DNA of 64,000 nucleotides from Lepidodermella squamata. Its lineage: Eukaryota > Gastrotricha. This document shows positions 11,518-22,979 of this stretch, piece by piece (within the stretch, counting starts at the first letter, position 1; each line of letters starts with the position of its first letter). The stretch is from NCBI GenBank assembly GCA_047495785.1, contig JBLDXI010000081.1, forward strand, positions 35,582 to 99,581. Reading direction: 5' to 3'. The position numbers were made by a program, and so were the translations under genes. Under the pieces are notes generated by a model. That model had not been told where the DNA came from. It made no database searches and saw only the letters and a list, made by a program, of their open reading frames with translations.

Positions 11518-13023
11518 GCCGGGGGAACCCCCATACTGTCGCCGTTCGCGTATGTGTGTGCGGCGAAAAAAACCTATGCGGGCCTTGCGCTCAGTTCCCG
11601 CACGCCTGTCGCGCACTCCCACGTTTTCGTTCAGGTTGCTCAGAATGCGTTGTTACCGATTCTGTGACTAGCCTATAGCCTTCCACAACTCCCGGATTGT
11701 ATGGTAATGGCATTAGCATGTGCCGATTTCTGAATGTGCCGATTGTTACCGTAGTTCTTACCGCAGTTCTACCGTAGCCATGTGACGTAGATGTTTACGG
11801 ACGCGGTACCCCGATTTTCTGCCTGAAAACATCGCGGAAAATCTCGTTCGATGTATCATTGTTTTGATGCAGAGGCCGGGCCGAATTTTTGAATATTCGT
11901 GTTCTGTGTAGCTCATGCAAAAAAATCGCGGTAGTCCTACGTCCGTCAACATATACGACACATGACCGTAGCTTTACCGTAGTTCTAGCTTAGTGAACAT
12001 AATACATAATGAACATAATGCCGTCTAGCATGGTACCGTAGATAGAAAAAGGGATGAGTTTTGAACCCTCAATCCTTCATCACCATCTCTCACGAAGACA
12101 GGCACGTTATCCACTGAGCTATCGCTCAGTTTTGGACATGCTACTTTTTCGAAAGTGTCTCATGAACAGTTTTCAAGTATTAGGTCCATTAGGTTTTAGT
12201 TTAGAGGCTAGTCTCTGGCGGAAGTTTTCGCTCTGTCGACGAGAAGCTAACTTGAAAAACCTCGTGGTAGTTATAGTCATGTTCTCATGTACGGCGCCCG
12301 AGAGTGTCGCTGCGATTGCGCCGCGCTGGATACGTGGTGAGTCCCTCGTGCGCCGCGTTGCCGACTTCGGCTTTGTCTCATTTGTCTCAGCGGTCAAGAT
12401 ACAACTTCGCCGCAAGCACATGTGGCCAAACAAGACACTCCGCGTCACCCTGGAAGTCATATGCCTACTTCAGAGACTCCGCCCTCGAGCATCCAGTCGA
12501 AAATCAGTAGACCTTGAGCTCTGTAGATGGCGCGCAGATCCAAAAGGCGAATTATTCTTCCAAAATTACTCATTTTATGAACTATTGTCGATCCTATTAT
12601 AGACAGGATCTATGGGCATCAATCACGCGGAGGTCCTAATTTTACGATCTACGATCTACGATTTACGATCTACGTATATGGTAAAAGGTAAGATGAGGTT
12701 GAGCCCATACAATCTATCACAGTGGTAAATTTCGATCAAGCCGGGGTCTACTTTGTTAAGACTGGGCAATGGTGTCGTTTGCCAGGCGTGCCGTTTTTCT
12801 TTTGTGGCGCATTCAACGCCGTTTGCTAAGTGCTACCATTGCGTGAGGATATGGAGAGGTGAACCTTGGATCCTGATTGTGGCATGCTCAGAGATTACAG
12901 CAGGCTCGGTTCACGCCCTGCCCAGTGGTTTTCAAGTAGAAGTAGTGAACTACCGTTATTATTGTCATAAGTCCATAGGTTCCCCCCGGCGCTACTGCGG
13001 CAGCTTCGCTGCTGCTGTTGCCA
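11518..13023. mobile_element. 1.5-kb transposon-like insertion with GCCGGGGGAACC termini
   Basis: Comparison of the two duplicated blocks (about 5400-5450 versus 11500-13040) shows the sequence is continuous in copy 1 and split in copy 2. The left end begins GCCGGGGGAACC. Near the right end GGTTCCCCCCGGC (12979-12991) is its inverted counterpart, about 30 bp inside the alignment breakpoint. The interior is more GC-rich and repetitive, contains a tRNA-like segment, and shows no convincing transposase. The best reading is a non-autonomous DNA element; exact ends and target duplication are unresolved. Confidence 0.6.
12050..12124 (-). tRNA. tRNA-like / tRNA-derived sequence (probable pseudo-tRNA or SINE head)
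   Basis: The minus strand carries an A-box-like TAGCTCAGTGG (12111-12121) and a B-box-like GGTTCAAAACTC (12056-12067) at tRNA spacing, followed by a T run. The T stem and acceptor stem pair poorly, so I do not assign an anticodon. It lies inside the 1.5-kb insertion. Confidence 0.35.
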
Positions 13024-13404
13024 ATTAGGGTGACTGAAAGCAGGTAACACTGATATTTCAAATTAATTTGAGCCCGCGAACTGACCAGCTGTTAGATACT
13101 GGCTAGCCATATGGCTTCCTAATCAATTTGAGCACGTGTTAAGTAAATTTGCTAATCCACTTTAATAACTGGGTCGAACAAAATTCAAATCAAGCTTAAC
13201 AGTTTAACTTTAAAATGCCTTTCGGGAACTGGTTCGTCCAACTCTCTGGCAACAAAAAGCAACGATGAAGATAACATTGCCTGAAAGTGGAAAATTCTGA
13301 GCTGTTACAGAAGGGAACCAACAAACTGAAAGGTTAAAAGAGCTACAAGTACAGGTACAAGAGGTCAGCATTTAAAATATTTTTATTTCGAAAATCGGCA
13401 GCAC

Positions 13405-14068
13405 TATTATGTATTATGGTCTCCCAAAATGATTGAACTTTTGTAAAGAAAATCCTGGATTCCGTCCTCCATCAAATGAGACAAGGTGCAACTCATCGTC
13501 TCGCAAGAATAAATTTCCCCAATATTCCAAAAAATTACCTATTATAGGCGAATTTCGGCAAATTTTCGATTCTTTCGCCTCCAGCTTCTTCGGAATTTTT
13601 TCGAAAAATCTGGATAAATGATTCCTAATCATGTTCTCACTGTCTCTCTATTCAGCATTTTTAATCAGTAAGCATTTCTCTGTATCTGCTCGAGAGCCCG
13701 TTTCAATTTTACATAATTCAACACTCACCAGTCAATGTGACTAGTGAAGGGTAGATAACCCTGACCTGGTTTCGTACTTCGGCTATCAGACTGAACAACG
13801 ACAAAATCAAATAAGCGAATCTCTCGGATATTTTATTGTATTTCTTTAGGGCTTATATAGCCAACAGAACGCCAAATTGGATGAAATATAATGATGTGCG
13901 ACACGTAATCTTGCTGGCACGAGCGCTGGCTAATGATGAGAAAGAACTAATGAATAATAATTGGAGTCCAGAACTGGGGCAATCTCATCCTGTCAACTAG
14001 CTCAAGGCATCATCTATCAGGTAAATTCTAGTAAATCGTCGAAACTAGAAAATCTAGTAGTCTGCTAA
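13405..14068. other. Insertion of about 660 bp in duplicated block 2, no gene seen
   Basis: Flanking sequence matches block 1 around 5770-5800 on both sides, but this stretch is absent there. It is AT-rich with short overlapping open stretches on both strands, and no domain, terminal repeat or splice structure that I can recognise. Confidence 0.5.
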
Positions 14069-14120
14069 ACCTTGCTAGATTTTAAAGTATAGGTTTTAAA
14101 GTCAATGCGATTAAAAATCG

Positions 14121-15472
14121 TTATTGAATCATTAATATAAGCACAACAACATCTGTTAAAACAGTGATGATTAGAATGACTGCGAACACGATACAATCAA
14201 TCAGACGAATGAGGCTGATATTCATGAAATTGGCTTGAATGAGTAAAAAACGCTTCCTGCTGGCTAACTCGCTAGCAATCAGGCAATAGATGGCGCAAAG
14301 TACAGCAATGGCCATTTGACCGGCTAGAAATAGCAAAATGTAAGGTATCTCGGCTGATTTTGGTAAGGATTCGCTGATGCTCGATTGCGAAACTGCATAG
14401 GCCAGTACGACAGTTATGCAAAATGTTGGCCGATCGGGGTGTTCAGGTGGCATGAAACCAGCGGCGATCAGAACCAGTTGCAGGCAGATATTTGGGAAAA
14501 ATATAGTCAGCAAATGAAACCCGTAACGGCGTTCGAAGTCGAAAGTAAATCGTAATGATGAATAATTTGTCTCCCCATTATCGCTTTCGTCCAAAATGTA
14601 TCCGGCGTTGTATGAATTCAATCGCCACATTTCGCTCGGGTTAATGAATTCGCCAAATTTCACTATTTCGATGCCCCCATTCTCGAAGAGGTATTTCGTT
14701 AGCCGTGTGGTGAAGAAAGATTTGATGTCCATGCTACAAGATTGCTTGTCGAAGGGAAAGTTCAAAAAGCTGCGTAAAGCAAATTGTGAATCACAGTCAA
14801 TCAGGTAAAAGGTCATAACTAAGCTTGACCCTAGCCCGATGCAACTCTTATTAAAACAATTAAAAATTCGCTACATTGACATACTTTAGGTTACAAAGTG
14901 ACTTGTAAGCGCCTTGCAGGTACATTGCACCTTTGCCATTCTTGTAATACACAACTGTAGCTCTCTTGCTCAAGCTTAAAGGAAAATTGATAGACAACAA
15001 TTCCAAGATTTCGCTAAAAACCTTTCAATTATCGACATTTCGAAAGCATTTATATGAGTGAAAATAGGAGTCCACGTCTCGGAACCTTTCAACTCGATGG
15101 CCCTTATATGAGAGTAATTCGTAACGTGCTGCCAGGCCGCACATGGGTGCATCCAACTGATAGCAAGCTCGCCATAAAACGAAAACCTAGGGACACATGT
15201 AAATTCAGGGTATTAGAAATAAGAAAGAACAAATCTTACGATTGCTCGTCTTCGTTTATCCCTCGAAAATAAAATGGTTCCACCGATACATATATGAGCG
15301 TAGTTTCGCTGAAATTAGAAACAGGTCGAATACGTTGATCGAGGCGACATCTTGAAATCAGAAAGTCTCTCAACTCAAGAGCATCCGGGTTGAACAAAGG
15401 AATCTCCTCGTCAAGACTCCCAGCATTCGAATACGCTGCAAGAATTATTAATGGTATGAGTTGTTGATACAT
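14121..15472 (-). CDS. Cys-loop ligand-gated cation channel subunit (paralog C)
   Basis: Four exons (15472-15240, 15186-15022, 14974-14885, 14769-14121) close in phase to 378 residues with the same exon lengths as paralog A. Exon 4 has one extra codon (KFGEF where A has NFEF). The signal peptide, 13-residue Cys-loop with FPFD, four membrane helices and a cytoplasmic loop of about 20 residues are all present. TM2 has Asp at -1', Leu at 9' and Glu at 20'. This is the block-duplication partner of A and, in its last exon, is very close to pseudogene D. A cationic pore is inferred; the ligand is unknown. Confidence 0.88.
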
Positions 15473-15546
15473 TACATAGAAGAGGCTAACTGTAGTTAGA
15501 TGGGAAATACGCCCTACTTATAGAAATTAACTGAAAGTCAAAATGT

Positions 15547-15624
15547 TTATCTAGAGATCGATACCGAGTAACTTCACAGCCCAGATCTTCATCCTGTCAA
15601 ATATCCGGACTTGAAAAAAACACA
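15547..15624 (-). promoter_or_regulatory. Shared upstream element of receptor gene C
   Basis: Same conserved block, about 75 bp above the start of C. Here the first half is more diverged (CCGAGTAACTTCACAGCC), while GTCAAATATCCGGACTTG is retained. Confidence 0.5.
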
Positions 15625-15689
15625 TGAACGAAAACATACGCATTTCACTAAAATGCATTGAATTTAATGACGCATGCTCACGTGAGTCT

Positions 15690-15880
15690 TTTCTGGTTTG
15701 CTGAAATGGAATTCGATGTTTACTCAGCGGCTAAAATGAATATCGCTTTGCATTAAAACGCGATGAGTATTCACGGACATCTCTCTCTCTCTCTTTCCTG
15801 GCTTGCTGAAATGGAATTCGATGTTTACTCAGCGGCTGAAATGAATGTCGCTTCGGATTAAAACGCGATGAGTACTCATG
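15690..15880. repeat. Tandem duplication of an upstream segment with a (CT)n spacer
   Basis: A segment of roughly 80 bp (TTTGCTGAAATGGAATTCGA, then TTTACTCAGCGGCT) occurs twice, separated by a short CT microsatellite. Single copies of the same segment lie upstream of receptors A, B and G (near 7390, 8450 and 35960). It therefore belongs to the duplicated 5' flank of the receptor family. Confidence 0.75.
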
Positions 15881-16016
15881 GAACTACTACCTGCGGCGAT
15901 TTTGAGAGACTCACTTGATTTAACCTCGCGCTATTTCATCCATCATATTTGGATTTGCTGAGATTTCAAAGTAAGGTCTGATGCGCGTTTGATGTATAGC
16001 TAAGCAATGAACAGAG

Positions 16017-17900
16017 TCCGAAATGCTGTCCGAAATCCCGCTGCCTAATGTCGGCGAACCAGTGATTCGGATCGACTCGTATCGGCGCCAGGTTGGTGCG
16101 GCAATCGCCGAATCTCGCCGTCTTCACGTCCCTCTGCTCGACCGCACTCAGCTGAGGAAAGTTTCAATGACCCGCGACATGCGTAGCCTGCTCGAAAGAA
16201 AGAGGATTCTTGAACGTGGGCTCGGCAATCGAGTTGATGCCGGGCTAGTCGATAGGATCCACGCCTTGGACGCCCAGCGCCCAGTTCCACGCTGCGAAAG
16301 CGGCTCAGCAATTGCGGCTCCAACCTGCGATATGTTGAAGCTCTGTCGTTGCAGCACCGCTACCGAGAGGCTTATGCCCGCCTCCGTCGTCTCGATAAGT
16401 TTCGCCCTACCCCTGTTGATCGCCTGACCTACATGAAGCTCGATGATGGAAGTGCCCTGCCGCCGTCTACTGCCCTTGCTGATGCACTGCTTGATCATTT
16501 CGTCAAACCGATGTCGCCCTACGTCGACCCCGATGCGGACGCTGCCACTCGCCAGTGGTGGCAACAAGTCGAGGACGATGTCGTTGCAGATCCTGACCTT
16601 CGTGCTTCTGATGTGATCCGCGTGCCCACTCTCGGCGAGTTTTCTGTCAGTCAACGGATGCTCGCTGATGCTGTTAGCCGTTTGAAGTCCTTCAAGGCCC
16701 CTGGCTTGGATGGTATTCAAAACATCTACCTGAAGTGGGGTGGCCCTGTCCTGCAAGTCCTGTCCCTGGCAGTCGATACGTGCCTCAAGCGGTTGTTGTG
16801 ACTATCCCGAAGGCCGGCAAGCCGCAGAACCATGTCTCGTCACAGCGTCCCATCTCCTTGCTGCCGACTGACGCCAAGCTCCTGGAGTCGATCGTGGCTC
16901 GGTGGATGACCCAGTTTCTCGAAAGTCAACACCTTCTCCCTGAGAATCAGTTTGCATTCCGTCCGCACCATTCCGCGCCAGATGTCCCACTTCGCATCGT
17001 TCATCGCGTCCACGTCAACCGCTCCCTGCGCAAGAAGACTGTCGTGGCCGGCTTGGATGTTCAGGCGGCCTACGATTCCGTGTGGCACGCCGGGCTGATC
17101 CATAAGCTGGCCCAGCTGCCTCTCCCGCGAAATTTGGTCGGCTGGCTGGCCGACTATCTTCGCGACCGTCGTCTGCAAGCTCGCGTGGCGGGCTCGCTGA
17201 GTCGTCAAGTCGTCGTCCATTGCGGGGTGCCGCAGGGTTCCCCGTTGTCGCCGCTTCTCTACATTCTGTACACCGCCGATTTGCTGTCCGCCCCAAGCGT
17301 GGATGGCACGTTGCTGCAGGCCTACGCGGACGATCTAACTGTCGTCGGCGAGGGTGGCACGTTCCCTGCTGCTCAGCGTCGCCTCCAATTGGAGCTCACC
17401 CGTATTTTCGGATGGGCCAAGAAGTGGCGCCAGAAGTTTAATCCCGCGAAGAGCGAAGTTATGCCCTTTGGTAACGCGTCCGTCAATGTTCGGCTCAACG
17501 GAGCCGTGATTCCGCAAGTCGAGTCGTTACGAGTTATCGGTGTTCACTTGGACCTTAAACTGACGTGGAAAGTTCATGTGGACAGGATCTCTGACCGCTG
17601 CCGCAGAAATCTGGGTTTTTTCAAACATCTCATGTTCACCCCTGGGCTGTCGCGCCGCTGGCGACGCACCCTTTACTTGACCCTGGTCCGTTCGTGCTGG
17701 TCTTATGGGACCATCTGCCTGGCTACCGCCTCGAAGCAACAGATTAATCGTCTCGCAGTCATCCAAAATGATAGCCTGCGTGCAATGCTCCACATTCGTC
17801 GGGACGACCGGGTCCGCGTGTCGGAGTTGGAATCTCGTTGCCGTATCCCGAGTGTCCCTCGGTTTCTGGAACAGTGCCAGTAGTAAATAAAACGGCCGAG
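16017..17900 (+). mobile_element. Degenerate LINE (Jockey/I-group-like reverse transcriptase)
   Basis: Three overlapping reading frames (16023-16427, 16349-16801, 16735-17883) together encode the linker and reverse-transcriptase region of a non-LTR retrotransposon. Motifs include FKAPGLDGI, SSQRPISLL, an FAFRPHHS segment, VPQGSPLSPLLY and the catalytic AYADDLTVV, then the thumb and C-terminal region. The frame changes near 16.3 kb and again near 16.8 kb. At the second break about ten residues between the AVDTCLKR and VTIPKAGK segments look missing. No endonuclease domain is visible, so the copy is also 5' truncated. Its base composition is clearly more GC-rich than its surroundings, suggesting fairly recent arrival. 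It sits just upstream of receptor C. Confidence 0.88.
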
Positions 17901-18187
17901 ATCTATTCTTTGTAAGCTGTGTTATAATCAAGAAAGAGATTTCAGACGACACAAAATTTTAAACTTTATCTTGCATTGAATTGGCTCAACGGCATAATGG
18001 CTGCTGGCTCAGAAAATGGCTCACAAAAATAACCTGGAACATTTAAATTTGCCTTCGCCAACAATTAATCAACAATTAAACCGGGTTTTCCAGATTTTTC
18101 TTTTTTTCACGCAGTTTAGTTCGAAAAATGTGCTATCATCAAAATTACATTGAATAATTTTCCGCAATCAAATCCGGCAATGTTTAT

Positions 18188-18638
18188 GAGGCGCTCATGT
18201 GACGCCGCACTTAGAGCACGCCGACAGACAAGAAGACGTGTTCACTTTTTTCCTCATTAATATTCAGCATATTTTGCAGCTTAAAAAAATAATATGACGG
18301 GGCTCAATTCGAATTTGTCTAATAATTGAAAATTGAAAATTTTAAATTAATTTGTTCAAGTTTCAAAGATCGCAAAAAGCAGTGATTTGGCGCGGTTTCC
18401 GAGATGCTACAAAGAGGAGATGCCTCTTTAAAGATGAATTTAGCTGATGAAATGGCAGCATCTGCTCGAAATTACACAGAAATAGCACAAGAAACATTTG
18501 GGTGGAAAATAACGACATGATTCATCTCATTAAATTTGAAACGATGAACTTTGCCCCTTTTTAGTCTGACCTCAGTTTTTCGTGTCCGAAAACCTCTTAG
18601 TGCGGCGTCCTATCTACGTCACATGGAGGCGCTAAGCC
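18188..18638. mobile_element. Foldback element with GAGGCGC/CCGCACTTAG ends
   Basis: Left end (GAGGCGCTCATGTGACG, then CCGCACTTAG) reappears inverted at 18595-18637 (CTTAGTGCGG, then CGTCACATGGAGGCGC). The interior is AT-rich with no open frame. Confidence 0.6.
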
Positions 18639-18710
18639 TAATAAGAATATTATAATCGGCCCGTTTAGTTTACTTTTTAAATTTTAAATTTTAAATTAAA
18701 AAAAAACCTA

Positions 18711-19479
18711 CCGTAACGAGTGGTAACTTTGGACAAAACGTGTTTTTCGAATATTAAAAATCAGCCTTTGCTCTTAATTTTCTGAAACTTTTACCAAAGG
18801 TGGGGACGGTGATTCTTGAATTTTCTGTAAATTTTAAAATTTTTGAGAATTTTACCTGACCTTTGGCTAATTAATATGTGTTCCGGTAACTTTGGACAAT
18901 TAGAGGGTAGTTTTGGACACTCATTTGCATATGCAATTTCATTGTAATTTCATTGTGAATTATCTGTTTTTCATGGTTTTTCATTTAATCTTGGGTCAGA
19001 TTTCGAAAAAAATTATGAACAGATGGCGCATCATCTGTTTCTCGGAAGTTCAATAAAAATACGTTTCTGCGCAGCAGCATACTTAACCCGTCCAAAAGTG
19101 TCCAAAATTACCCCAATTTTCACCTGTTTTTCAGGTAAATGCCCTGCTAAAACGCGTCGGCGGATTGCCATTTTTTCTTCGATTATAGGGAGAGTAAAGA
19201 TAGGAGAATACTCATGCCAACTTTCATTGAAAACTGATCGATTATTAGAAAGATAGAAGGGGGGTCCCAAAACGGCATCCAAAGTCTAACGGCTTGTAAC
19301 TTTTTCTGAAATCCGATTTCAGCTCCAATCGTCTTGATTTTATTCCAAACGAAAGCTGAAGAGACGGAGAATTTTAAGCAAAAACCCCCATGATTTGAAC
19401 GTTAAATCCTGAAAAGCTAAACACCTGCAAAGCCGAAAGTGTCCAAAGTTACCGTGTCCACAATCACCACACGTTACGG
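18711..19479. mobile_element. MITE-like element with CCGTAACG termini and TA flanks
   Basis: Terminal CCGTAACGAGTGGTAAC at the left and, inverted at the right, CCGTAACGTGTGGTGA. GGTAACTTTGGACA lies just inside both ends. A TA dinucleotide flanks each end (18709-18710, 19480-19481), as for Tc1/mariner-type insertion. GTAACTTTGGACA-like motifs also recur inside. No transposase frame is present. Confidence 0.75.
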
Positions 19480-19774
19480 TAATTGCTGGAAACAGGCATT
19501 GTTGAGGAAAAAGTGAAAAATGTGGTGAAAGTATGAAATATAATAAACACATTTCTAAATTGTTTAATTTTTTGAATGATATCATTGATCTAAATAGTCT
19601 AAATAAAATTGATAAGGCTTTATTATTAAAACTTCATATTATTGGCCTCATAAAACAGGATTAAAACTGATAAAATGAATTAATACAAATATGAGATATG
19701 TGGAAAATTCTGAATCTGAATCAGTGTTTATGAGTTTTTTTCATTCCGCGCTGATTTTTTCCATCACCGCGGTC

Positions 19775-20405
19775 TTAGAGCGAGATCCGAAAATCGGGGT
19801 CATGAGTGGCTTTATAGTTCTTGATGTGCGGGCTGTATTCAATTGTCTCAGGAAAATCGAGGAGGGCTCCGATCCGCTCTTTCTCCGGAGTGTCGTACGG
19901 CCGGCCGCCTTTCCGAACTTTCGAGCGTCTCGACTTGTTCCTCTTCGGTATGTTGGTGATGGTTGAAGAACCCGCTTTGAGGGTCGAATCCGGCTTCGAG
20001 AGAGTCTTCGAAAGCGAAAGGTTGATCGACGAAATACTTGCCGTCGGTGAGAACGCCAGTGACCTGATCGCTGATCGGCGACTGGAGCAAGAGCTGACAG
20101 AGCCAGCCCGTGATCGGCTTTCCGGAGCCACCGGCAACACACACAGCTTGTCCAGCTTTCCTTCCAATTCGACCAGCGCAATTTTGAGACTTCTCTCGGT
20201 TGCGAAGCAGGCCTAGAAAACAATTTCAATACAAAGCATGACTCATAAAAATCAAAGATTATTACTTTTTCACCATCACCATCCGTATAATTGAAGCAAT
20301 AAACTTCAACTCAAATGAAGTTCATCCATCGCAGACAGCCGTAGTTCGTCGACCACAATTTTGTGCCACCCTCCGTTTTCGACGACGGTCATTCGGACGA
20401 GCATT
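19775..20405 (-). CDS. Uncharacterised serine/arginine-rich protein
   Basis: The last exon (20212-19775, phase 0, acceptor TTTTCTAG) is an open frame of 145 residues. It has an amphipathic helix with coiled-coil character (SLKIALVELEGKLDKL), a long Ser-rich low-complexity stretch, a basic cluster (KRNKSRRSKVRKGGR) and a soluble C-terminus. An upstream exon ends EVYCFNYTDGDGEK at a GTAATA donor (about 20265). A possible start exon reads MLVRMTVVENGGWHKIVVDE from 20405, but its frame does not join cleanly to the next exon, so the N-terminus is unresolved. No family recognised; a cytoplasmic or nuclear location is inferred from the absence of a signal peptide in what I can read. Confidence 0.5.
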
Positions 20406-20419
20406 GTAGAAATTAGAAA

Positions 20420-21360
20420 AATTAATTAAAAAAAAATTAAAAATTTCTTTTGATGAAAAGTTCAGATGAAAAATGTGAGATAAAACTGAAAATATACAAA
20501 ATTCGCGTGTCTTGTAAACCCACCAACAGCTTTAAGGAGCGCGCCTTATACTAAAAAATTCCAGCCAATAGAAAAATTGTGGATTCACTGGTTCCACTAA
20601 GTTGACATCGAATAACTGGGGCGTCGTGACACCCCAGCACCCTGATCCCTGATTGTTCGATCATTTTTCGATCAGAGTCACATGCACACTATGACGATTG
20701 ATGATGACCATTGATGACCCACCGGCAGTTAGGGTTGTTTATTTGCCAAGGGGCAGGGCGTGTTTTTAATTTTTCTTAATTTTTTCTTACTTTACGTATA
20801 ACTTAACGTAACTTAACGTAACGTACATTTCGTTTTTTATGTATTTTGGCTAGTTAAGATGATTGCGTGAAAGAAATCGCCTCCGCTCATCACGAATTGC
20901 TGCTGAATTCAGGCCGATAATTGGATACCCAGCACTCATCAAAAGGGCACTGTTGATTTTCCTGAGCTGTCACTGCTGCAATTTACGGCCCTGTTTAAGA
21001 ATTCTACTTCTTCACTGCTTCGAAAACTCAATACCTTCAATTCGATAATTCAAGTCACAACTTTACTACCATTGTATTTGTTATATTGTTCAAGATTCAT
21101 GTCGTAATCAGCGAATGATTGGGCAGGTTTTATATGTCTCTGAGCCATAGGCATGAGCATGCACTTGCGCGCAATAGTATGATTTCTGTTAACGTGTAAA
21201 TTCTGGAAAATCGCCAAAATATATTAAATCTTGCTGGAAAAGGTATGGGCGATTCCACGATTCTAGAGGATGAACCAACCATTTTAGCCGCTGACTGATC
21301 GTTGTTTGCCAAGTATTTCAGTGCGAAAGTCATGTTTTTAGGTGCAGTAGCACTGATTTG
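20420..21360. other. Intergenic, no gene recognised
   Basis: AT-rich sequence upstream of the Ser/Arg-rich gene, with a short TTAACGTAAC repeat near 20800-20825 and no supported open frame. A minus-strand TATAAGG (around 20545-20551) could serve that gene's promoter, but this is speculative. Confidence 0.45.
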
Positions 21361-21367
21361 AATATGT

Positions 21368-22836
21368 TTATTGAATCATCAATATAAGCACAACGACATC
21401 GGCTAAAACAGTGATGAATAGGATGACTATGTAAACACGATGCAATCAATCAGGCGAATGAGGCTCATATTCATGATATTAGCTTTAACGCCTTGAAACC
21501 GCTCTCGCCCGGCCAAATCGCTAGCAATAAGGCAATAGATAGCGCAAAGAACAGCAATGGCTATTTGGCCAGCTAGAAATACCAGAATATAAGGAATTTC
21601 CGCAAATTTTGGTATCGATTCACTGATGCTTGATTGCGAAACTGCATACGCTAGTACGACAGTTATGCAAAATACCGATCGGGTTGCTCAGGTGGCATGA
21701 ATCCAGCGGCGATCAGAACCAGTTGTAGGCAGATATTCGGGAAAAATATTGTCAGCAAATGAAACCCGTAACGACGTTCGAAGTCGAAAGTAAATCGTAA
21801 TGATGAATAATTTGTCTCCCCATTATCGCTTTCGTCCAAAATGTATCCGGCGTTGTATGAATTCAATCGCCACATTTCGCTCGGGTTAATGAATTCGCCA
21901 AATTTCACTATTTCGATGCCCCCATTCTCGAAGAGGTATTTCGTTAGCCGTGTGGTGAAGAAAGATTTGATGTCCATGCTACAAGATTGCTTGTCGAAGG
22001 GAAAGTTCAAAAAGCTGCGAAAAGCAAATTGTGAATCTTATTCAATCAAGTGGTAAAAGTCATAAATAAACTTCATCCTTAATTTGTTGAACTCAAGCCC
22101 GAATTCAACTCCTCAATGTAAGGCAATTAAAAATTCGCTACATTAACATACTTGAGGCTACAAAGTGACTTGTAAGCGCCTTGCAGGTACGTTACAACTT
22201 TGCCATTCTTGTAATACACAACTGTAGCACTAAACGGAAATGCAAAGATTGATTGCTGGCAAAGATTTGCTAAAAGAAACCTTTCAATGTTTGACATTTC
22301 GAACGCATTTACATGAGTGAAGACAGGAGTCCACGTCTCCGAACCTTTCAAATCGATGGCCCTTATGTGAGAATAATTCGAAATGTGCTGCCAGGCTCTG
22401 TAAGGCAAGGCAGAGATCAATTCATTAAACGGTAAGCGGTAAGCTTACATATTATTTCGGGCTGGCTCGAGAGGGGCTCAGAAGGGCGAAGATCGCAAGG
22501 GCACCTAAAGGAATACAGGAAGCCACAGGGTCACATTAGTTTTTAGGGAAAATGTCGGTGATGAGGCGGCAGGGCTTAGCCGGGTCACCAATGCAGTCTC
22601 GCAAGTGCCATGCTGGACAGTGCTTCTCCAGCATTCGGAGGCCGAAGGCGTCGGGCTGGAAGCTCGCAACGTAGGATATGTAATCCTTCATTCCGTTATT
22701 TGCGTTGAGGCACCTGATGGCGTACCGCATCAGTTGATGCTCAAATACGTCGCTGATTGCTTCGACGACAACACCGAATACGCATAAAATTCGAATACGC
22801 TGCAAGAATTATTAATGGTATGAGTTGCTGATACAT
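21368..22836 (-). pseudogene. Cys-loop receptor pseudogene D
   Basis: Exons 2 (about 22400-22290), 3 and 4 (from 22014) are recognisable. Exon 4 carries a 4-bp loss near 21672, just at the start of TM2 (compare 14423-14440), and a 2-bp gain near 21427 before TM4. Both shift the frame. Exon 1 is reduced to the signal-peptide codons (22836-22791); the rest is replaced by about 400 bp of unrelated sequence with its own open frame. Its Cys-loop exon is almost identical to paralog C, so the decay is recent. Confidence 0.85.
22536..22805 (-). CDS. Hypothetical cysteine-containing open frame inserted in pseudogene D
   Basis: Open frame of about 89 codons ending at a stop at 22536, with six cysteines spaced through the last 60 residues (YAIRCLNANNG, LEKHCPAW, LRDCIGD, KPCRL). 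It has no ATG of its own. It begins in the old receptor signal-peptide exon, where LGCAG-like sequence could act as a splice acceptor, so it may be an exon of another gene moved here. No family recognised. Homologous receptor genes have no such sequence. Confidence 0.3.
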   Translation of the reverse strand: MQRIRILCVFGVVVEAISDVFEHQLMRYAIRCLNANNGMKDYISYVASFQPDAFGLRMLEKHCPAWHLRDCIGDPAKPCRLITDIFPKN

Positions 22837-22900
22837 TACATAGAAGAGGCTGTCGTTGGATGGGAAATACTTTTAAAACTTAGCTGAAAGTCGATATGTC

Positions 22901-22979
22901 GATCTAGTGATCGGTACCGAGTAAATACACAACCTAGATCCATGCCCTGTCAAATATCTGGACTTCGGGAAAAAACACA
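22901..22979 (-). promoter_or_regulatory. Shared upstream element of receptor pseudogene D
   Basis: Well-preserved copy of the family block (CTAGTGATCGGTACCGAG, TAAATACACAACC, CCTGTCAAATATCTGGAC), about 70 bp above the old start codon. Confidence 0.5.

Noticed and set aside
12054-12602. Plus-strand 182-codon open frame in the 1.5-kb insertion
   Set aside because: No domain, overlaps equally long open frames in other phases and a tRNA-like segment; composition rather than selection explains it.
13414-13632. Overlapping 62- and 72-codon frames on both strands
   Set aside because: Mirror-image open frames with no domain, inside a sequence absent from the other duplicate block.
16045-17300. Long minus-strand open frames across the LINE
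   Set aside because: They are shadows of the GC-rich reverse-transcriptase frame on the plus strand.
19848-20144. Minus-strand frame with PITGWLCQLLLQ and FEDSLEAGFDPQ
   Set aside because: It looks protein-like, but the alternative frame joins in phase to a splice acceptor and an upstream exon and runs to a natural stop; one frame must be the shadow and this one lacks a joinable start.
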